Counted from the first letter of the stretch, positions 11,500 through 22,690 are shown. The stretch: DNA of 64,000 nucleotides from Procambarus clarkii (GCF_040958095.1 NC_091214.1:7425600-7489599), one strand, 5' to 3'. The notes: generated by a model from the letters alone, not told the origin. Program-made: numbers and translations.

Positions 11500-13147
11500 T
11501 TGGAATAAAGTATGCAATGCATTATAATCTGGAAGAAAATGAGCTTGAAGCAGTTGAAAAACCTGACTTGTGGAGAGGTCATTATGGGGAACTCAGATAT
11601 TTCCTTAAGGAATTTGACAAACACTTGCTGTTAGGACATGAAGTAAATGAGATGTATGTCAAGTTTTGTGAAATATATGATAATGGCACAACAAAATTTA
11701 TACTAAAGCAGAGATGCAGAACTAGGAAAGGGGAAAAATTGCCCAAACATACAAGCAATACACAGATGCGAGAAACAACAATAGCAGTAAGGAGAGGGGC
11801 AGAAAGACTGACTTTCGGTCATATTCAACAACACAAATATACATACACACACACACATTATTGGAAAAAATTGGAATTGGAATATTGGAAAAAATAATTA
11901 AAACTAAATGGGTAGAACACCTGGAGAGAAATGATATAATTTCAGACAGACAGTATGGTTTTCGATTTGGAAGATCCTGTGTATCGAATTTACTCAGTTT
12001 CTATGATCGAGCAACAGATATATTACAGGAAAGAGATGGTTGGGTTGACTGCATCTATTTGGACCTAAAAAAGGCATTCGACAGTTCCACATAGAGAGGT
12101 TGTTCTGGAAACTGGAAAATATTGGAGGGGTGACAGGTAAGCTTCTAATATGGATGAAAAATTTTCTGACATAGAAAAATGAGGGCAGTAATCAGAGGCA
12201 ATGTATCGGACTGGAGAAATGTCACAAGTGGAGTACCACAGGGTTCAGTTCTTGCACCAGTGATGTTTATTGTCTACATAAATGATCTACCAGTTGGTAT
12301 ACAGAATTACATGAACATGTTTGCTGATGATGCTAAGATAATAGGAAGGATAAGAAATTTAGATGATTGTCATGCCCTTCAAGAAAACCTGGATAAAATA
12401 AGTATATGGAGCACCACTTGGCAAATGGAATTTAATGTTAATAAATGCCATGTTATGGAATGTGGAACAGGAGAACATAGACCCCACACAACCTATACAT
12501 TATGTGAGAAATCTTTAAAGAATTCTGATAAAGAAAGAGATCTAGGGGTGGTTCTAGATAGAAAACTATCACCTGAGGACCACATAAAGAATATTGTGCG
12601 AGGAGCCTATGCTACGCTTTCTAACTTTAGAATTGCGTTTAAATACATGGATGGTGATATACTAAAGAAATTGTTCATGACTTTTGTTACGCCAAAGCTA
12701 GAATATGCAGCTGTTGTGTGGTGCCCAACAACAGAAGTTGGCCCATATCTTAAGAAGCACATCAACAAACTGGAAAAGGTGCAAAGACATGCTACTAAGT
12801 GGCTCCCAGAACTGAAGGGCAAGAGCTACGAGGAGACGTTAGAGGCATTAAATATGCCAAAACTAAAAGACAGAAGAGGTGATATGATCACTACATACAA
12901 AATAGTAACAGGAATTGATAAAATCGACAGGGAAGATTTCCTGAGACCTGGAACTTCAAGAACAGGAGGTCATAGATTGAAACTAGCTTAACACAGATGC
13001 TAAAGAAATATAAGAAAATTCACTTTCGCAAATAGAGTGGTAGACGGTTGGAACAAGTTAGGTGAGAAGGTGGTGGAGGCCAAGACTGTCAGTAGTTTCA
13101 AAGCGTTATATGACAAAGAGTGCTGGGAAGACGGTCTCATCCTTTAA
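11500..13147 (+). pseudogene. Non-LTR retrotransposon ORF2 fragment (CR1/Jockey-like, no RNase H)
   Basis: Fragment of a LINE polymerase. 11540-11760 encodes the endonuclease-RT linker (ELRYFLKEFDKHLL, MYVKFCEIYDNGTTKFI). After a deletion, RT resumes at 11865 with QYGFRFGRSCVSNLLSFYD and IYLDLKKAFDSS. A frameshift follows near 12090, then an open stretch at 12179-12991 has GVPQGSVLAPVMFIVYINDL, the catalytic FADDAKIIG and RDLGVVLDRKLS. A stop at 12989-12991 and another soon after interrupt the C-terminus, which then reads RKFTFANRVVDGWNKLGEK up to about 13147. The same family left 3' fragments at 15720-16131 and 17400-18035. Family placement is by motif only. Confidence 0.8.
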
Positions 13148-13183
13148 CTACACTTAGGTAATTACACACACACACACACATAC

Positions 13184-13235
<52 letters not shown>
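13148..13235. repeat. (CA)n and (TA)n tail
   Basis: Directly follows the 3' end of the non-LTR fragment (TAGGTAATTACACACAC), then becomes (TA)n up to the MITE. LINEs of this group commonly end in short tandem repeats, so part of this may be the element tail. Confidence 0.7.
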
Positions 13236-13239
<4 letters not shown>

Positions 13240-13577
13240 GTACCTAGTCGCCAGAACGCACTTTTCAGCCTACTATGCAAGGCCCGATTTGCCTAATAAG
13301 CCAAGTTTTCATGAATTAATATATTTTCTCTATTTTTTTTCTTATGAAATGATAAAGCTATCCATTTCATTATGTATGAGGTCAATTCTTTTTTATTGGA
13401 GTTAAAATTAATAGAGATATATGACCGAACCTAACCTATCTTTATAGGTTAGGTTAGGTAGCTGAAAATGTTAGGTTAGGTAGTCGAAAAACATTAATTC
13501 AAGAAAACTTGGCTTATTAGGCAAATCGGGCCTTGCATAGTAGGCTGAGATGTGCGTTCTGGCTACTAGGTACGACA
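13236..13577. mobile_element. MITE with about 84-bp terminal inverted repeats and AGGTTAGG core
   Basis: Left end GTCGTACCTAGTCGCCAGAA, right end ...CTGGCTACTAGGTACGAC. The inverted repeats extend about 84 bp (through AAGCCAAGTTTTC) with few mismatches. Inside is an AT-rich core and a small palindrome built from AACCTAACCTA and TAGGTTAGGTT, followed by further GGTTAGGTAG. It is embedded in (TA)n on both sides, which fits insertion at TA as in Tc1/mariner-derived MITEs; the exact TSD is masked by the (TA)n. No coding capacity. I recognise this as a common decapod repeat. Confidence 0.85.
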
Positions 13578-13819
<242 letters not shown>

Positions 13820-13833
13820 TTAAATTATTTTAC

Positions 13834-13940
13834 CTTGTACCTAGATCCACCAGGCCTGTTTGGTGCCTGTTTCAGTACTTCAGAAATCTGGAAGGTCACA
13901 TCCTCCTCCTCAACTTGTGGATGTGCGTCGATAGATGATT
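13834..13940 (-). pseudogene. Candidate internal exon b (DUF4806-like fragment)
   Basis: On the minus strand, TTTTACAG precedes and CAAG/GTAAAAT follows a 107-nt segment that is open in one frame. It encodes about 35 residues, starting SSIDAHPQVEEEDVTFQ and ending QAPNRPGGSRYK. It enters with two bases of a split codon (AA) and leaves in phase 0. The phase matches exon a at 14632-14774, which ends one base into a codon. The pattern (an Ile-Ser-x-x-Leu helix followed by Ala-Pro-Asn-Arg) resembles the end of DUF4806 domains found in many arthropod proteins; this is from memory. Because exon a has an in-frame stop, the pair is most likely a pseudogene or a diverged transposon gene. Confidence 0.35.
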
Positions 13941-14631
13941 CTGTAAAATTAAGTTATTTATATAATAATAAATTCAGTATAACAATAATATTCTGTAAAA
14001 TTAAAAGTAATTTATACATCAATCAGATAAAACTCTCCAGAGATGGTGATACACAACATATAAAGGACAAGTTTCAGAACAAAATATGCATTTAGGAATA
14101 AGGTTTTGTACATGTAGGTAGCACATGAGAAAATAAGTGGAAGGTGATCAAGTTTATATTAACATGTTAATGACTTTGTTAAGGCTTTGCAAGAATGAAA
14201 AAATATTAATAATATAATATCACCTACCAATTAATTGTACATCATTTATAAGTCAATTATTTGCATTATTATTATTCAATACTAATGATATAAAAATGCA
14301 TTTTGTAATCTACTATTTATGCAAGTATTAAGCACAGGATCATGAAATAAACTGCAAAATACTGTAATGGATAAACCAATTAATTTTACATTTTCCTATA
14401 GCTAAGTCAGTCAGTTCTATTAGCAGCAGAGAACAATTATGCCCAACCTCTATTAAATGAAACAATCTTAAGAGCAAGTGATAGAAATATAATCATTTAT
14501 GCTTGGGATTATGGAATGGTTCCAAATATGAAAAATATCAAGTTTTTTGGTTAAAATTTTTTAACTTAAAATTTACATTTTTAAGTGAATTTTAAACTTT
14601 AAAAAAATTATTTAATTTTTTGGTTACTTAC
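13941..14631. other. Putative intron between exons a and b
   Basis: AT-rich single-copy-looking DNA, no repeats or ORFs recognised. Interpretation as an intron depends on the two exon calls. Confidence 0.3.
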
Positions 14632-14774
14632 TTAAAATAACATTATATAGTTCTTGTTTTTGTAGAAATGCCAATTTCTTCTTTTGCCCTTCCAGACTGT
14701 ATAGTGACCACAGGCCATTTGTTCATATCTTCATTATTCTTCGAACTGTGGTTGCGCAATCAGACCCACATACA
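14632..14774 (-). pseudogene. Candidate internal exon a (DUF4806-like fragment, one stop)
   Basis: On the minus strand a CTTTTTAACCAG acceptor precedes and a perfect A/GTAAGT donor follows 143 nt. The frame reads GSDCATTVRRIMK, then a TGA, then TNGLWSLYSLEGQKKKLAF and QKQELYNVIL. VRR-x-M-K, T-N and G-x-x-K-x-A-F spaced this way are typical of DUF4806. The exon leaves one base (A) that joins AA of exon b to form a Lys codon. The TGA could derive from CGA by CpG decay. An alternative acceptor at TTGCTTTTAG is stronger, but all its frames have stops. Confidence 0.35.
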
Positions 14775-14830
14775 CTGGTTAAAAAGCATCACCTAAAAGC
14801 AACAACAAAAATGTAGTACACTGACGAATT

Positions 14831-14835
<5 letters not shown>

Positions 14836-14897
<62 letters not shown>
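14836..14897. repeat. (TA)n microsatellite
   Basis: About 60 bases of TA. Confidence 0.95.
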
Positions 14898-14899
<2 letters not shown>

Positions 14900-15068
14900 T
14901 TGATTTTATACCCGCATTAGGTCAGGTGATAATACAATGAAGGTGAAAACATGGGGGGATACATAAGGGATAAACATAGGGGCTGCAGAAGGCTTATTGG
15001 CCCATACGAGGCATCTCCTATCTAAACACAAAGATTAATCCAGTGTAATTGGCCTGTTATGTTGTAAC

Positions 15069-15071
<3 letters not shown>

Positions 15072-15145
<74 letters not shown>
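15072..15145. repeat. (TA)n microsatellite
   Basis: About 74 bases of TA followed by TATGTATGTATG. Confidence 0.95.
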
Positions 15146-15157
<12 letters not shown>

Positions 15158-15189
15158 GCCATATACATATATATGCTATGTTGTATGCT

Positions 15190-15535
15190 ACAACTTGGCT
15201 GATAATAAAGCCATTCACAACTGCAGGCCTAATAAAAAAAGGAGGTGGCATAGCAATATCTTACAAAGATACCTTCATCTGCAATAGTCTCATTAGTAAT
15301 AGAGACGACTATTGTGAATATACCTTTGCCAAGTTCTCCAGTAAATCCCTTAAATCCTCCTTGACTATAAGTGCCATCTATAGATTTCCCAATACCGACA
15401 TAGCTTCATTCTCAGATAACGTAAGGAATCTTATCATAAATAACAATCTCAACAAAAATCAAACCAACTTAGTGGTTTGTAATGGTGAACAAAACATGCA
15501 GATACTTATATATAACCTGTGAATAGAGTGTAATA
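15190..15535 (+). pseudogene. Non-LTR endonuclease fragment
   Basis: Encodes KKGGGIAISYKDTFICNSL, DDYCEYTFAKF, TISAIYRFPNTDIASF and NLIINNNLNKNQTNLVV, the middle of an apurinic-type LINE endonuclease. It breaks off where the GDFN motif is expected (here NGEQN). The same family is on the minus strand at 19530-21948, which has an equivalent RNLIINNNLNKNHIVLRGDF. An A/T microsatellite abuts its 5' side. Not functional. Confidence 0.7.
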
Positions 15536-15719
15536 ACACCAAAACTATTTGTTTATTGTTTTATGACCATAATAATTGAATCACTAATATGATTCACTAA
15601 TATATAATCCTAATAATAATCACTAATATATAATCCATTGAGCATGCTGCATCTCTTTCAGTCTCTTTGCAATTTGAACAAGAGGGTTTTTAATTGATCG
15701 AACCATATTCTTAAAGTAA

Positions 15720-16131
15720 AGTAAATGAGATGTATTCCATATTTTGCAAAATATACGATGAAGGCACACAAACATTCATACCAAAACTGAAGGGCAGGAT
15801 TTATGAGGAGACATTAGAGGCATTAAATATTCCAAACTAGAAGACAGAAGGAAAAGAGGAGATATGATCACTACGTACAAAACAGTAACAGGAATTGATA
15901 AACTTGATAGGGAAGATTTCCCGAGACCTGGAATTTCAAGAACAAGAGGTTATAGATTTAAACGAACTAAACAAAGATGCCGAAGAAATGTAAGACAATT
16001 CACTTTTGCAAACAGAATGGTAAACGGTTGGAACATGTTAGGTGAGAAGGTGGTGGAGGCCAAATCCGTCAAAAGTTTCAAAGCATTATATGACAAAGAG
16101 TGCTGGGAAAATGGGACACCACGAGTGTAGC
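15720..16131 (+). pseudogene. 3' fragment of the CR1/Jockey-like element, internally deleted
   Basis: Linker sequence (MYSIFCKIYDEGTQTFIPK) is fused directly to the RT C-terminus (LKGRIYEETLEALNIP, MITTYKTVTGIDKLDREDF, RQFTFANRMVNGWNMLGEK) and ends at a stop near 16131. The whole catalytic RT core is absent. About 80% similar by eye to 12800-13147. Confidence 0.75.
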
Positions 16132-16139
16132 TCTCCATC

Positions 16140-17350
16140 CATCTGATTGATAACCCAAATGAATTTTTCATGGATATGATACCAACATCAAATCATAAAT
16201 CAGATGTGATCCTATCCCCACTGGATTTTGAAGAAGCCATAGACAGTATGCCTATGCACTCTGCACCAGGCCCTGACTCTTGGAACTCTATATTCATCAA
16301 GAACTGTAAAAAACGTTATCGCAGGCCCTTCACATTCTTTGGAGACAAAGCCAAGATACTGGCATTGTCCCTGACATACTAAAAACAGCAGAGATAGCAC
16401 CGCCCCATAAAGGAGGAAATAAGGCAGAGGCAAAAAACTACAGACCGATAGCACTAACATCGCACATCATAAAAATCTTTGAGAGAATGCTAAGAAGTAA
16501 GATCACAAAATACATGGAATCACAGCATCTCCATAACCCCAGACAACATGGTTTCAGAACAGGGCGCTCTTGCCTATCACAGTTGCTGGACCACTCTGAC
16601 ATGGCACTAGATGCCATGGAAGACAAACAAAACGCTTTGACAAAAAAAAAGCCTTTGACAAATGTGACCATTGTGTTATTGCACATAAAATGCGTTCAAA
16701 AGGAATTACCGGAAAAATAGGCAGATGGATATACAACTTCCTGACTAATAGAACCCAATGTGTAGTAGTCAACAAAATAAAATCTGGACCATCAACCGTA
16801 AAGAGCTCAGTCCCCAAGCGTACTGTGCTTGCTCCAATACTTTTTCTCATCCTCATATCGGACATAGACAAGGACACAACCTATAGTACTTGATCATCCT
16901 TTGCAGATGACACTAGAATCTTCACGAGAGTAGGCAACATAGAGGACACGGCAAACCTCCAATCAGATGTAAATCAGGTCTTTCTATGGGCTACAGAAAA
17001 TAACATGGTGATTAACGAACATAAGTTTCAGCTCATGCGCTACGGAAAAAATAAAAAATATAAAAACGGAAACCACTTACAAAACTCAGTCAAATCATAA
17101 CATTGAACGGAAAAGCAACGTAAAGGATTTGGGTGTACTGATGTCAGAAGGCCTTACATTTAAAGAACACAATAAAGTAGCCGTCACAACTGCAAGAAAA
17201 ATGACAGGATAGATAACAAGAACTTTTCACACTAGAGATGCTATACCGATGATGATAGTTTTCAAGACGCTAGTGCTCTCTAGAGTGGAATACTGCTGCA
17301 TAATGAAAGCCCCTTTCAAAGCTGGAGAAATTACTGACCTATACTTATGC
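16140..17350 (+). pseudogene. Second non-LTR RT fragment (Jockey-like)
   Basis: Degenerate RT: SPLDFEEAIDSMPMHSAPGP, KNYRPIALTSHIIKIFERML, QHGFRTGRSCLSQLLDHSD, then frameshifts, RWIYNFLTNRTQCVVVNKI, TVLAPILFLILISDIDK (in place of GVPQGTVLAP) and SFADDTRIFTRVGNIED near 16900. Multiple stops and frameshifts. Immediately follows the previous fragment, so one may be nested in the other. Confidence 0.75.
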
Positions 17351-17399
17351 ATTTATCTTCGGTTTAACACAACAGGCACCAGACACACGCTAGGCATCA

Positions 17400-18035
17400 T
17401 ACACACTAGGATAAAACAAACATTAGGCCAGAAGTCAGAAAAGAATTCAAAGAATTTTACTGGAAAGGCTTGCTGTTAGGAAAGGAAGTAATTGAGATGA
17501 ATTAATGCACAGTATGTCAATTTTGTGAAATATATGATAAAGGAACAAAACATTTATACCAAAACAAAGATGCAGAACTAGGAAACAGGATTTGTTCAAC
17601 TGAAATTTCAAGACGGACAGAGACCAAAAGACACAAAAATGGAATCAATATACGAAGAGGCCAAACCCCCAAACATACCAGTAATACAAAGAGAAACAAC
17701 TACACGGCAGTGAGGAGAGAGGCAGAAAGAAATTTTGAAAAAAAGGAACAAACAAATGTAAAGTAGAACAAATCATATTCTATAAATACAGCAACAACCA
17801 ATTGCAGGTAAAGGATAATATTCAGAGCTTTTAAATGCATGGATGGCGAAATACTCAAGAAATTGTTCACGACTTTTGTTAGACCAAAGTTGGAATATGC
17901 AGCGGTTGTATGGTGCCCATATCTTAAGAAGCACATAAACTGGAAAAGGTGCAAAGACATGCTACTAAGTGGCTCCCAGAACTGAAGGACAAGAACTATG
18001 AGGAGAGGTTAGAGGCATTAAATATACCAAATATA
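17400..18035 (+). pseudogene. Third fragment of the CR1/Jockey-like element
   Basis: Linker-like QFCEIYDKGTKHLYQ at about 17515, then RT late region FKCMDGEILKKLFTTFVRPK and LEYAAVVWCPYLKKHI at about 17830-17940. Several frameshifts. Same family as 11500-13147. Confidence 0.7.
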
Positions 18036-18089
18036 CTACACAAATATATATACTACACATGCACAATAAACTACCCTACACAGGCTGAG

Positions 18090-18760
18090 TATGGTGTGTA
18101 CAATAAATTATTAGCTAAAAGATAAGACTGAGTTTGTATAAATGGGGGTTAAGTCAGAGTGGGAAAATGTAAGTGGAGTGCCTAAAAACCCTGTCCTGGG
18201 ACCTCTGTAATTCATAATATATACAAATAATTTAGACTCAGGTTTGGTCAGCAATATTTGAAAATTTCCAGACGATACAAAAGGGATTTTTTCTGGATTC
18301 AGGATTATTTTTTTATTGCTGAAAACAGGTTTTCAGCAATAAAAGAAATACAGTATTGCTGGAACAACCGTCGACATCTTCAAGAGAAAACCTGAACATC
18401 TTCAAGAAGTGAAGATGACCTTGAGAAGAAGTATAGGTTGGGAGAAGTATAGGTTAGGAATTGTCTCCAAAGAATTCTCAAAGAATTACTCGTTATTGCT
18501 ATCCAAGATAATTAGACGAGCCAAAGCTAAATACTACGAAGATAAATTTACCCAAATAAAGAGTACCTTACCTAAAAATATGTATGTACCTTACGTAAAT
18601 AAACATTTGATTTTGAAGTGCCGGACAAACAAGGCTGTGGTGGATATGTGGGCCTGAGGGGCCTGTCCAAGCAACAGCCTGTTGGACCAAGCTCTCACAT
18701 GTCAAGCCTGGCCTTGGAAGGGCTTGGTGAGTAGAACAACTACCAGAACCCTATAATGCA
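18090..18760 (+). pseudogene. Mosaic of small non-LTR scraps
   Basis: 18155-18290 is a broken RT core (SGVPKNPVLGPL and FPDDTKG). 18350-18400 and 18615-18740 match the 3' end of the LINE whose tail is inserted in the 35-57 kb repeat units (AGTTVDIFK-like and NKAVVDMWA). Between them 18420-18580 encodes an endonuclease-RT linker (KYRLGIVSKEFSKNYSLLLS) like that at 21290-21390. No intact gene. Confidence 0.6.
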
Positions 18761-19097
18761 TGTATCAAGGTGTCCAGGCAGTGAGCACCACATAATGCAG
18801 TGCAGTCCTGTAAGAATAAGCACAGTAAGTATGGGCATGGAGGGGGTGCAGCAGTGGCTTGTGAAGGGCTGGAGAGTAAATGGACATGCCCAGGGGTAAA
18901 AAGCATTAGGGTAACAGAACATAGCCCATAAAAATAGTAATGACAATGAATGAATAATTATATGAATGCAATAATACTTCATATCTCAATAGGAATACTA
19001 AGCAGGATGCAAGACAAGGTACTGGTGGTGATAGTGGTTGGTACAAGTCCTCACATCCCCACAGACACCAGTAACAGCCCTCACCTCCCAACACAGT
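18761..19097. other. No recognisable feature
   Basis: Apparently single-copy DNA with short unsupported ORFs only. If the exon at 19317 is real this would be intron. Confidence 0.4.
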
Positions 19098-19104
19098 ACC
19101 CTTG

Positions 19105-19225
19105 TAGCGAGTTAATCTTATACTCGCTTCATTATCTTATAGCATAACTAATTAACACTAATTACAGAAGCTACACAGGTGATACTTTGGTGTGAGTTGA
19201 GCGCACTGAGCGTCGGTATCGCTAC
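19105..19225. mobile_element. Short terminal-repeat element with 7-bp target duplication
   Basis: TAGCGA at the left and TCGCTA near the right end form short inverted termini, and ACCCTTG is found at 19098-19104 and again at 19226-19232. Its internal TACACAGGTGATACTTTGG to GAGCGCACTGAGCGTCGGTA reappears in inverse orientation at about 35130-35200, within another insertion that also begins TGTAGCGAG. Family not recognised. Confidence 0.45.
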
Positions 19226-19316
19226 ACCCTTGTTCCTTAACAACCCTTTGGACCTTTATTACAGAAAAATAGAATCAATTAATTTAATAAAATATAAAAT
19301 ATAAGTGCTTACTTAC

Positions 19317-19396
19317 GATAATACTATCGGTGGAACACAAAATCTTCTTCTTCTTGATAGTAGGTGCAGTTTGCATGAAGGGTTAGTCCTCGCCAT
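19317..19396 (-). CDS. Candidate first coding exon of a spliced gene
   Basis: On the minus strand an ATGGCG start at 19396 opens 26 codons (MARTNPSCKLHLLSRRRRFC, then VPPIVL) and runs into a perfect GTAAGTAAG donor at 19316-19308, leaving two bases of a split codon. Upstream on the same strand is a GC-richer segment with a TGACGTCA palindrome at 19451-19458, consistent with a promoter and 5' UTR. The peptide is basic and not recognised. The exon is too short to judge by coding statistics. The DUF4806-like exons lie 4.5-5.5 kb downstream on the same strand, but a link is only a guess. It could also be the 5' end of an unrecognised transposon. Confidence 0.35.
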
Positions 19397-19450
19397 GACT
19401 GAACTGACGACAAAATGGCCGATGTGTTGATATGGCGTCAGGTGACGCTG

Positions 19451-19458
19451 TGACGTCA
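19451..19458. promoter_or_regulatory. CRE-like palindrome TGACGTCA
   Basis: Consensus CREB/ATF site about 55 bp upstream of the minus-strand ATG at 19396, in a segment with several GTGACG/GCGTCA half sites (19435-19455). Promoter role is inferred from position only. Confidence 0.35.
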
Positions 19459-19529
19459 CAGGTGAGGGACGCTTTGCGCATTACTCCCTCGTACTTAAAA
19501 AGTACTACAGGTACTTTTTGGTTTTATTT

Positions 19530-21948
19530 TTGAATATGGCAGAAGTTGGACAGCTTTTCAAATCATTATAAGGGAGTGAGTTCCATAGACTAGGTCCCTT
19601 TATTTACATAGAGTGTTTACATAGATTAAGTTTGACTCTGGGGATATCAAAGAGATATTTATGTCTGGTGGGGACGTGGCCATGTGTTCTATTACATCTG
19701 TCCAGGAAGAGTTTCAGAACAGGGTTTGCAGTTAGAAAAAGGGCTTTATAAACGTAATTTACACAGGAGAATGTATGGAGTGAATTTGTTTAGCATGTTT
19801 AAGGATTTGAACAAGGGAGCTGTGTGTTGTCTGAAGGTAGAGTTATTTATTGTCCTGATAGCAGATTTTTACTGGATGATGATGGGCTTGAGGTAGTTTG
19901 CAGAGGTTGAACCCCAAGCACAAACGCCATAAGAATGATAGGGATAGATAAGTGCATAATAGAGTGAGAGGAGAGCAGAGTAGGGTACATAATATCTGAT
20001 CTTAAACAGTATACCAACTGTTTTAGAAACCTTTTTAGTTATGTGTTGTATATGGGTGCGGAAGTTGAGTCTCTTGTCTAAGTATAGGCTAAGAAACTTT
20101 CCATCATTTTTATTGCTAATGTTTACATTATCTATCTGAAGCTGAATTGCATTTGTTGATTTGTTTCCAAATAAGATATAGTAGGTCTTTTCTATGTTTT
20201 GTGTGAGGTTTGTTGGTTGACATCCACAAGTAGACTTTTTTTAATTAATTGTTTACAACATTATTTAACAGGAGTGGGTTGGGGTCAGAGTAGATGAGTA
20301 GTATCATCAGCCAACAATATAGGTTTAAGTATGTTAGAGACATTAGGGAGATCATTGATGTATATAAGAAACAGGAGGGTCCTAGGATGCTGCTCTGTGG
20401 CACCTTTACGGTAATTAAGTGGTAGAGTGGGAGAGGTTATATCATTGATGGCTTCATATTGGTGTCTGTTACTAAGATAGGATCGGATATAGTTTAGGGC
20501 AAGGCCACGGATTCCATAATGGTGGAATTTAAGTAAGAGGTAGTTATGGTTAACAGTATCAAAGGCCTTTCTCAGGCCGATGAAGAGTTCAATTGGAAAC
20601 TCACTTTTGTCAAGGGCTGAGAAGATTAAGTCAAGCAGACTAACAATAGCATCATTGGTACTCTTTTGGGAGCGGAAGCCAAACTGACAGGGACTTAGTA
20701 TATTGAATTTTACAAGATTGGAGTAGAGCTGTTTGTAAAAAAAAAAAAAATAATTTTGATAATATAGGTAGATTCGATATGGGTCTGTAATTATTTATGT
20801 CTGCCGTGTTACCTCCTTTATGAACTGGCGTTACTCTTGCTTTTTTAAGGATATCAGGGAAGGTATGACACTCTAGGGATTTGTTGAACAGCAGTGCTAT
20901 GGATGGTGCAAGGGCATGGGAGGCACGCCTGTGTACCATCGATGGTATTTCACTAATGTTCCCAGCTTTGGTTTTTAGCGAGTGAATGATGGACACAACA
21001 TCTGTAGGGCTGACCGGAGAGAGGAGAAGAGAGTTTGGATAGCTGCGTGAAAGATATGTGGTAACATATGTCTGAGTCTCTGGGATTTTTCGGGCAAGGT
21101 GAGCACCAAACGATGAAAAGAAGCTATTAAATTCAGTTGCTGTTTCAAGATCTGTTGCAGGTGTATAACCATCCTTGGAGATTTTTATCTTATTATGTGA
21201 ATGTTGTTTAGCTCCTAGGATGGTAGAGATGGCTCTCCATGTGCTTTTTATGTTGCCTTTTGCTTCTTTGAATCTATTCTCGTAATAGGAACGCTTTGCT
21301 CTTATTATACTGGTAAGCACTGATGAGTACCTCTTAACTACTTCTTTTCCAACTAGGCCAATCCTAAGTTTTTTTTCATATTCATGTTTCTTGTCGATTA
21401 CTTTAAGTATGCCATTAGTGAGCCAGGGATTATTTAACCTTTTTTGCCAGTTACTTGCTTGGTGAGGAGAGGACAATAAGTATTGTAAAGGCTTTAAATT
21501 TTGGAAAGAGGCTAGTTAACGAATTATTATCCTGTGTATTGATAAATTTAGATTCCCAGTTTACATTGTGGAGGGCATTTGTGAGATTGCCTATTGCCGC
21601 TTCACATTGTAACCTAAAGGTAATTTTCTTGTTACCTGGTGGTGTTATGGCCATGTTCGCTACAAGGAAGGTAGGATAGTGGTCAGTTGTTCTGTCAGTG
21701 ATTATACTTGATGTAAGAGGAGCTGTTATGTTGGTCCATCAGTGATCCAGGGTAGTCGCAGATGTTTGAGTGACTCGGGTGGGCCTGGTGATTGCGGGGA
21801 TGAGCATACAGGAATTCATGCTGTTGAGGAAACAGTCTACTTGAGGGTTATTTTGTAGCCCTAGGTCAATATTGAAATCACCTCTGAGAACTATGTGATT
21901 TTTGTTGAGATTATTGTTTATGATAAGGTTCCTCAAGTTGTTATTGTA
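19530..21948 (-). pseudogene. Non-LTR retrotransposon (endonuclease-RT), minus strand
   Basis: Read from 21948 downward: endonuclease end (RNLIINNNLNKNHIVLRGDF then NIDLG; TRPTRVTQTSATTLDH), a frame break, linker and RT start at 21476-20740 (NNPWLTNGILKVIDKKHEYE, HALAPSIALLFNKSL, ARVTPVHKGGNTADINNYRP, ISNLPILSKLF), a break at a poly-A/T run near 20738, then RT core in reverse complement at 20650-20290 (KAFDTVNHNYLLLKFHHYGI) and later RT (FLSLYLDKRLNFRTHIQHIT). It closes with a C-terminal segment near 19560 (KGPSLWNSL). No RNase H belongs to it. Multiple frameshifts. The 5' end is a sharp junction with an RNase H fragment at about 21949. Confidence 0.8.
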
Positions 21949-22690
21949 TTTGTGTCTAGCTTCAGACACAAGCATGTTACAGTTATGTCTTAAAGAGTTG
22001 AGAGCAATTAAGGATGATAAAGAGTCACTTACAACTAATGTATCAAGTTTGGATACTTGTACACATTTCAGTGCAAGGAGCAAGGCAAATAGTTCAGTCT
22101 GAAGGATAGAGGCCCAGTTGTTTATACGGACTCCCCACTCAAAATATAAGTCATATCCTATTGCCAGGACAACTGCACTTCCAGCTGCACCCGTTGGGCG
22201 CTGTAGGAAACCTTCAGTGTATATGATTTGAGAGAGAGAATGCTCTGTGGACAGAGCATCAATATGGCTTAAGACGTTGAGCTTTGCCTCAAGACAAAGC
22301 TGGGACTGATCTCTAATTTGCTCCTTTGATGGAAAGGGAGGGATTAAAATTGAAAAGGGTGTAATTTCCTACAGTGCAGGAAAGTGCTATTGTTGTCTCT
22401 CTTGGTACAAATTATAAATCTGATACTTTCTGAGTTCAGTTCCAATTTTATTTATCTATTTGAAACAATGTTTACATTCAATAAAGAAATTCTGGAGGGC
22501 TTCTGTGCAAGGGTTAGGATGAGCTAGCCTAAGCATTTTTATACCAATTTGACAGTTATTTTCAGTAACACGATAAACAACGCTCGGAATATTAAGTTCC
22601 TTTCTCATATTAAGTATCTTTGTGGTACGAAGGCACCCAAGGATTATCCTCAAGGCTTCGTTCTGCAATTTTTCAAGCCCTCCAAGCTTT
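21949..22690 (-). pseudogene. RT C-terminus and RNase H fragment of another non-LTR element
   Basis: Reading down from 22690: LQ-x-EALRIILGCLRTTKIL and ELNIPSVVYRVTENN, the region after the RT core in RNase-H-bearing LINEs. RNase H follows: YTEGFLQRPTGAAGSAVVL (an E where the first catalytic D is expected), ILQTELFALLLALKCVQ and VVSDSLSSLIALNSLRHN. The frame then passes without a stop into LVSEARHKYN and the NNLRNLIINN endonuclease sequence of the neighbouring element. The first acidic residue change and several breaks make it non-functional. Confidence 0.75.
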
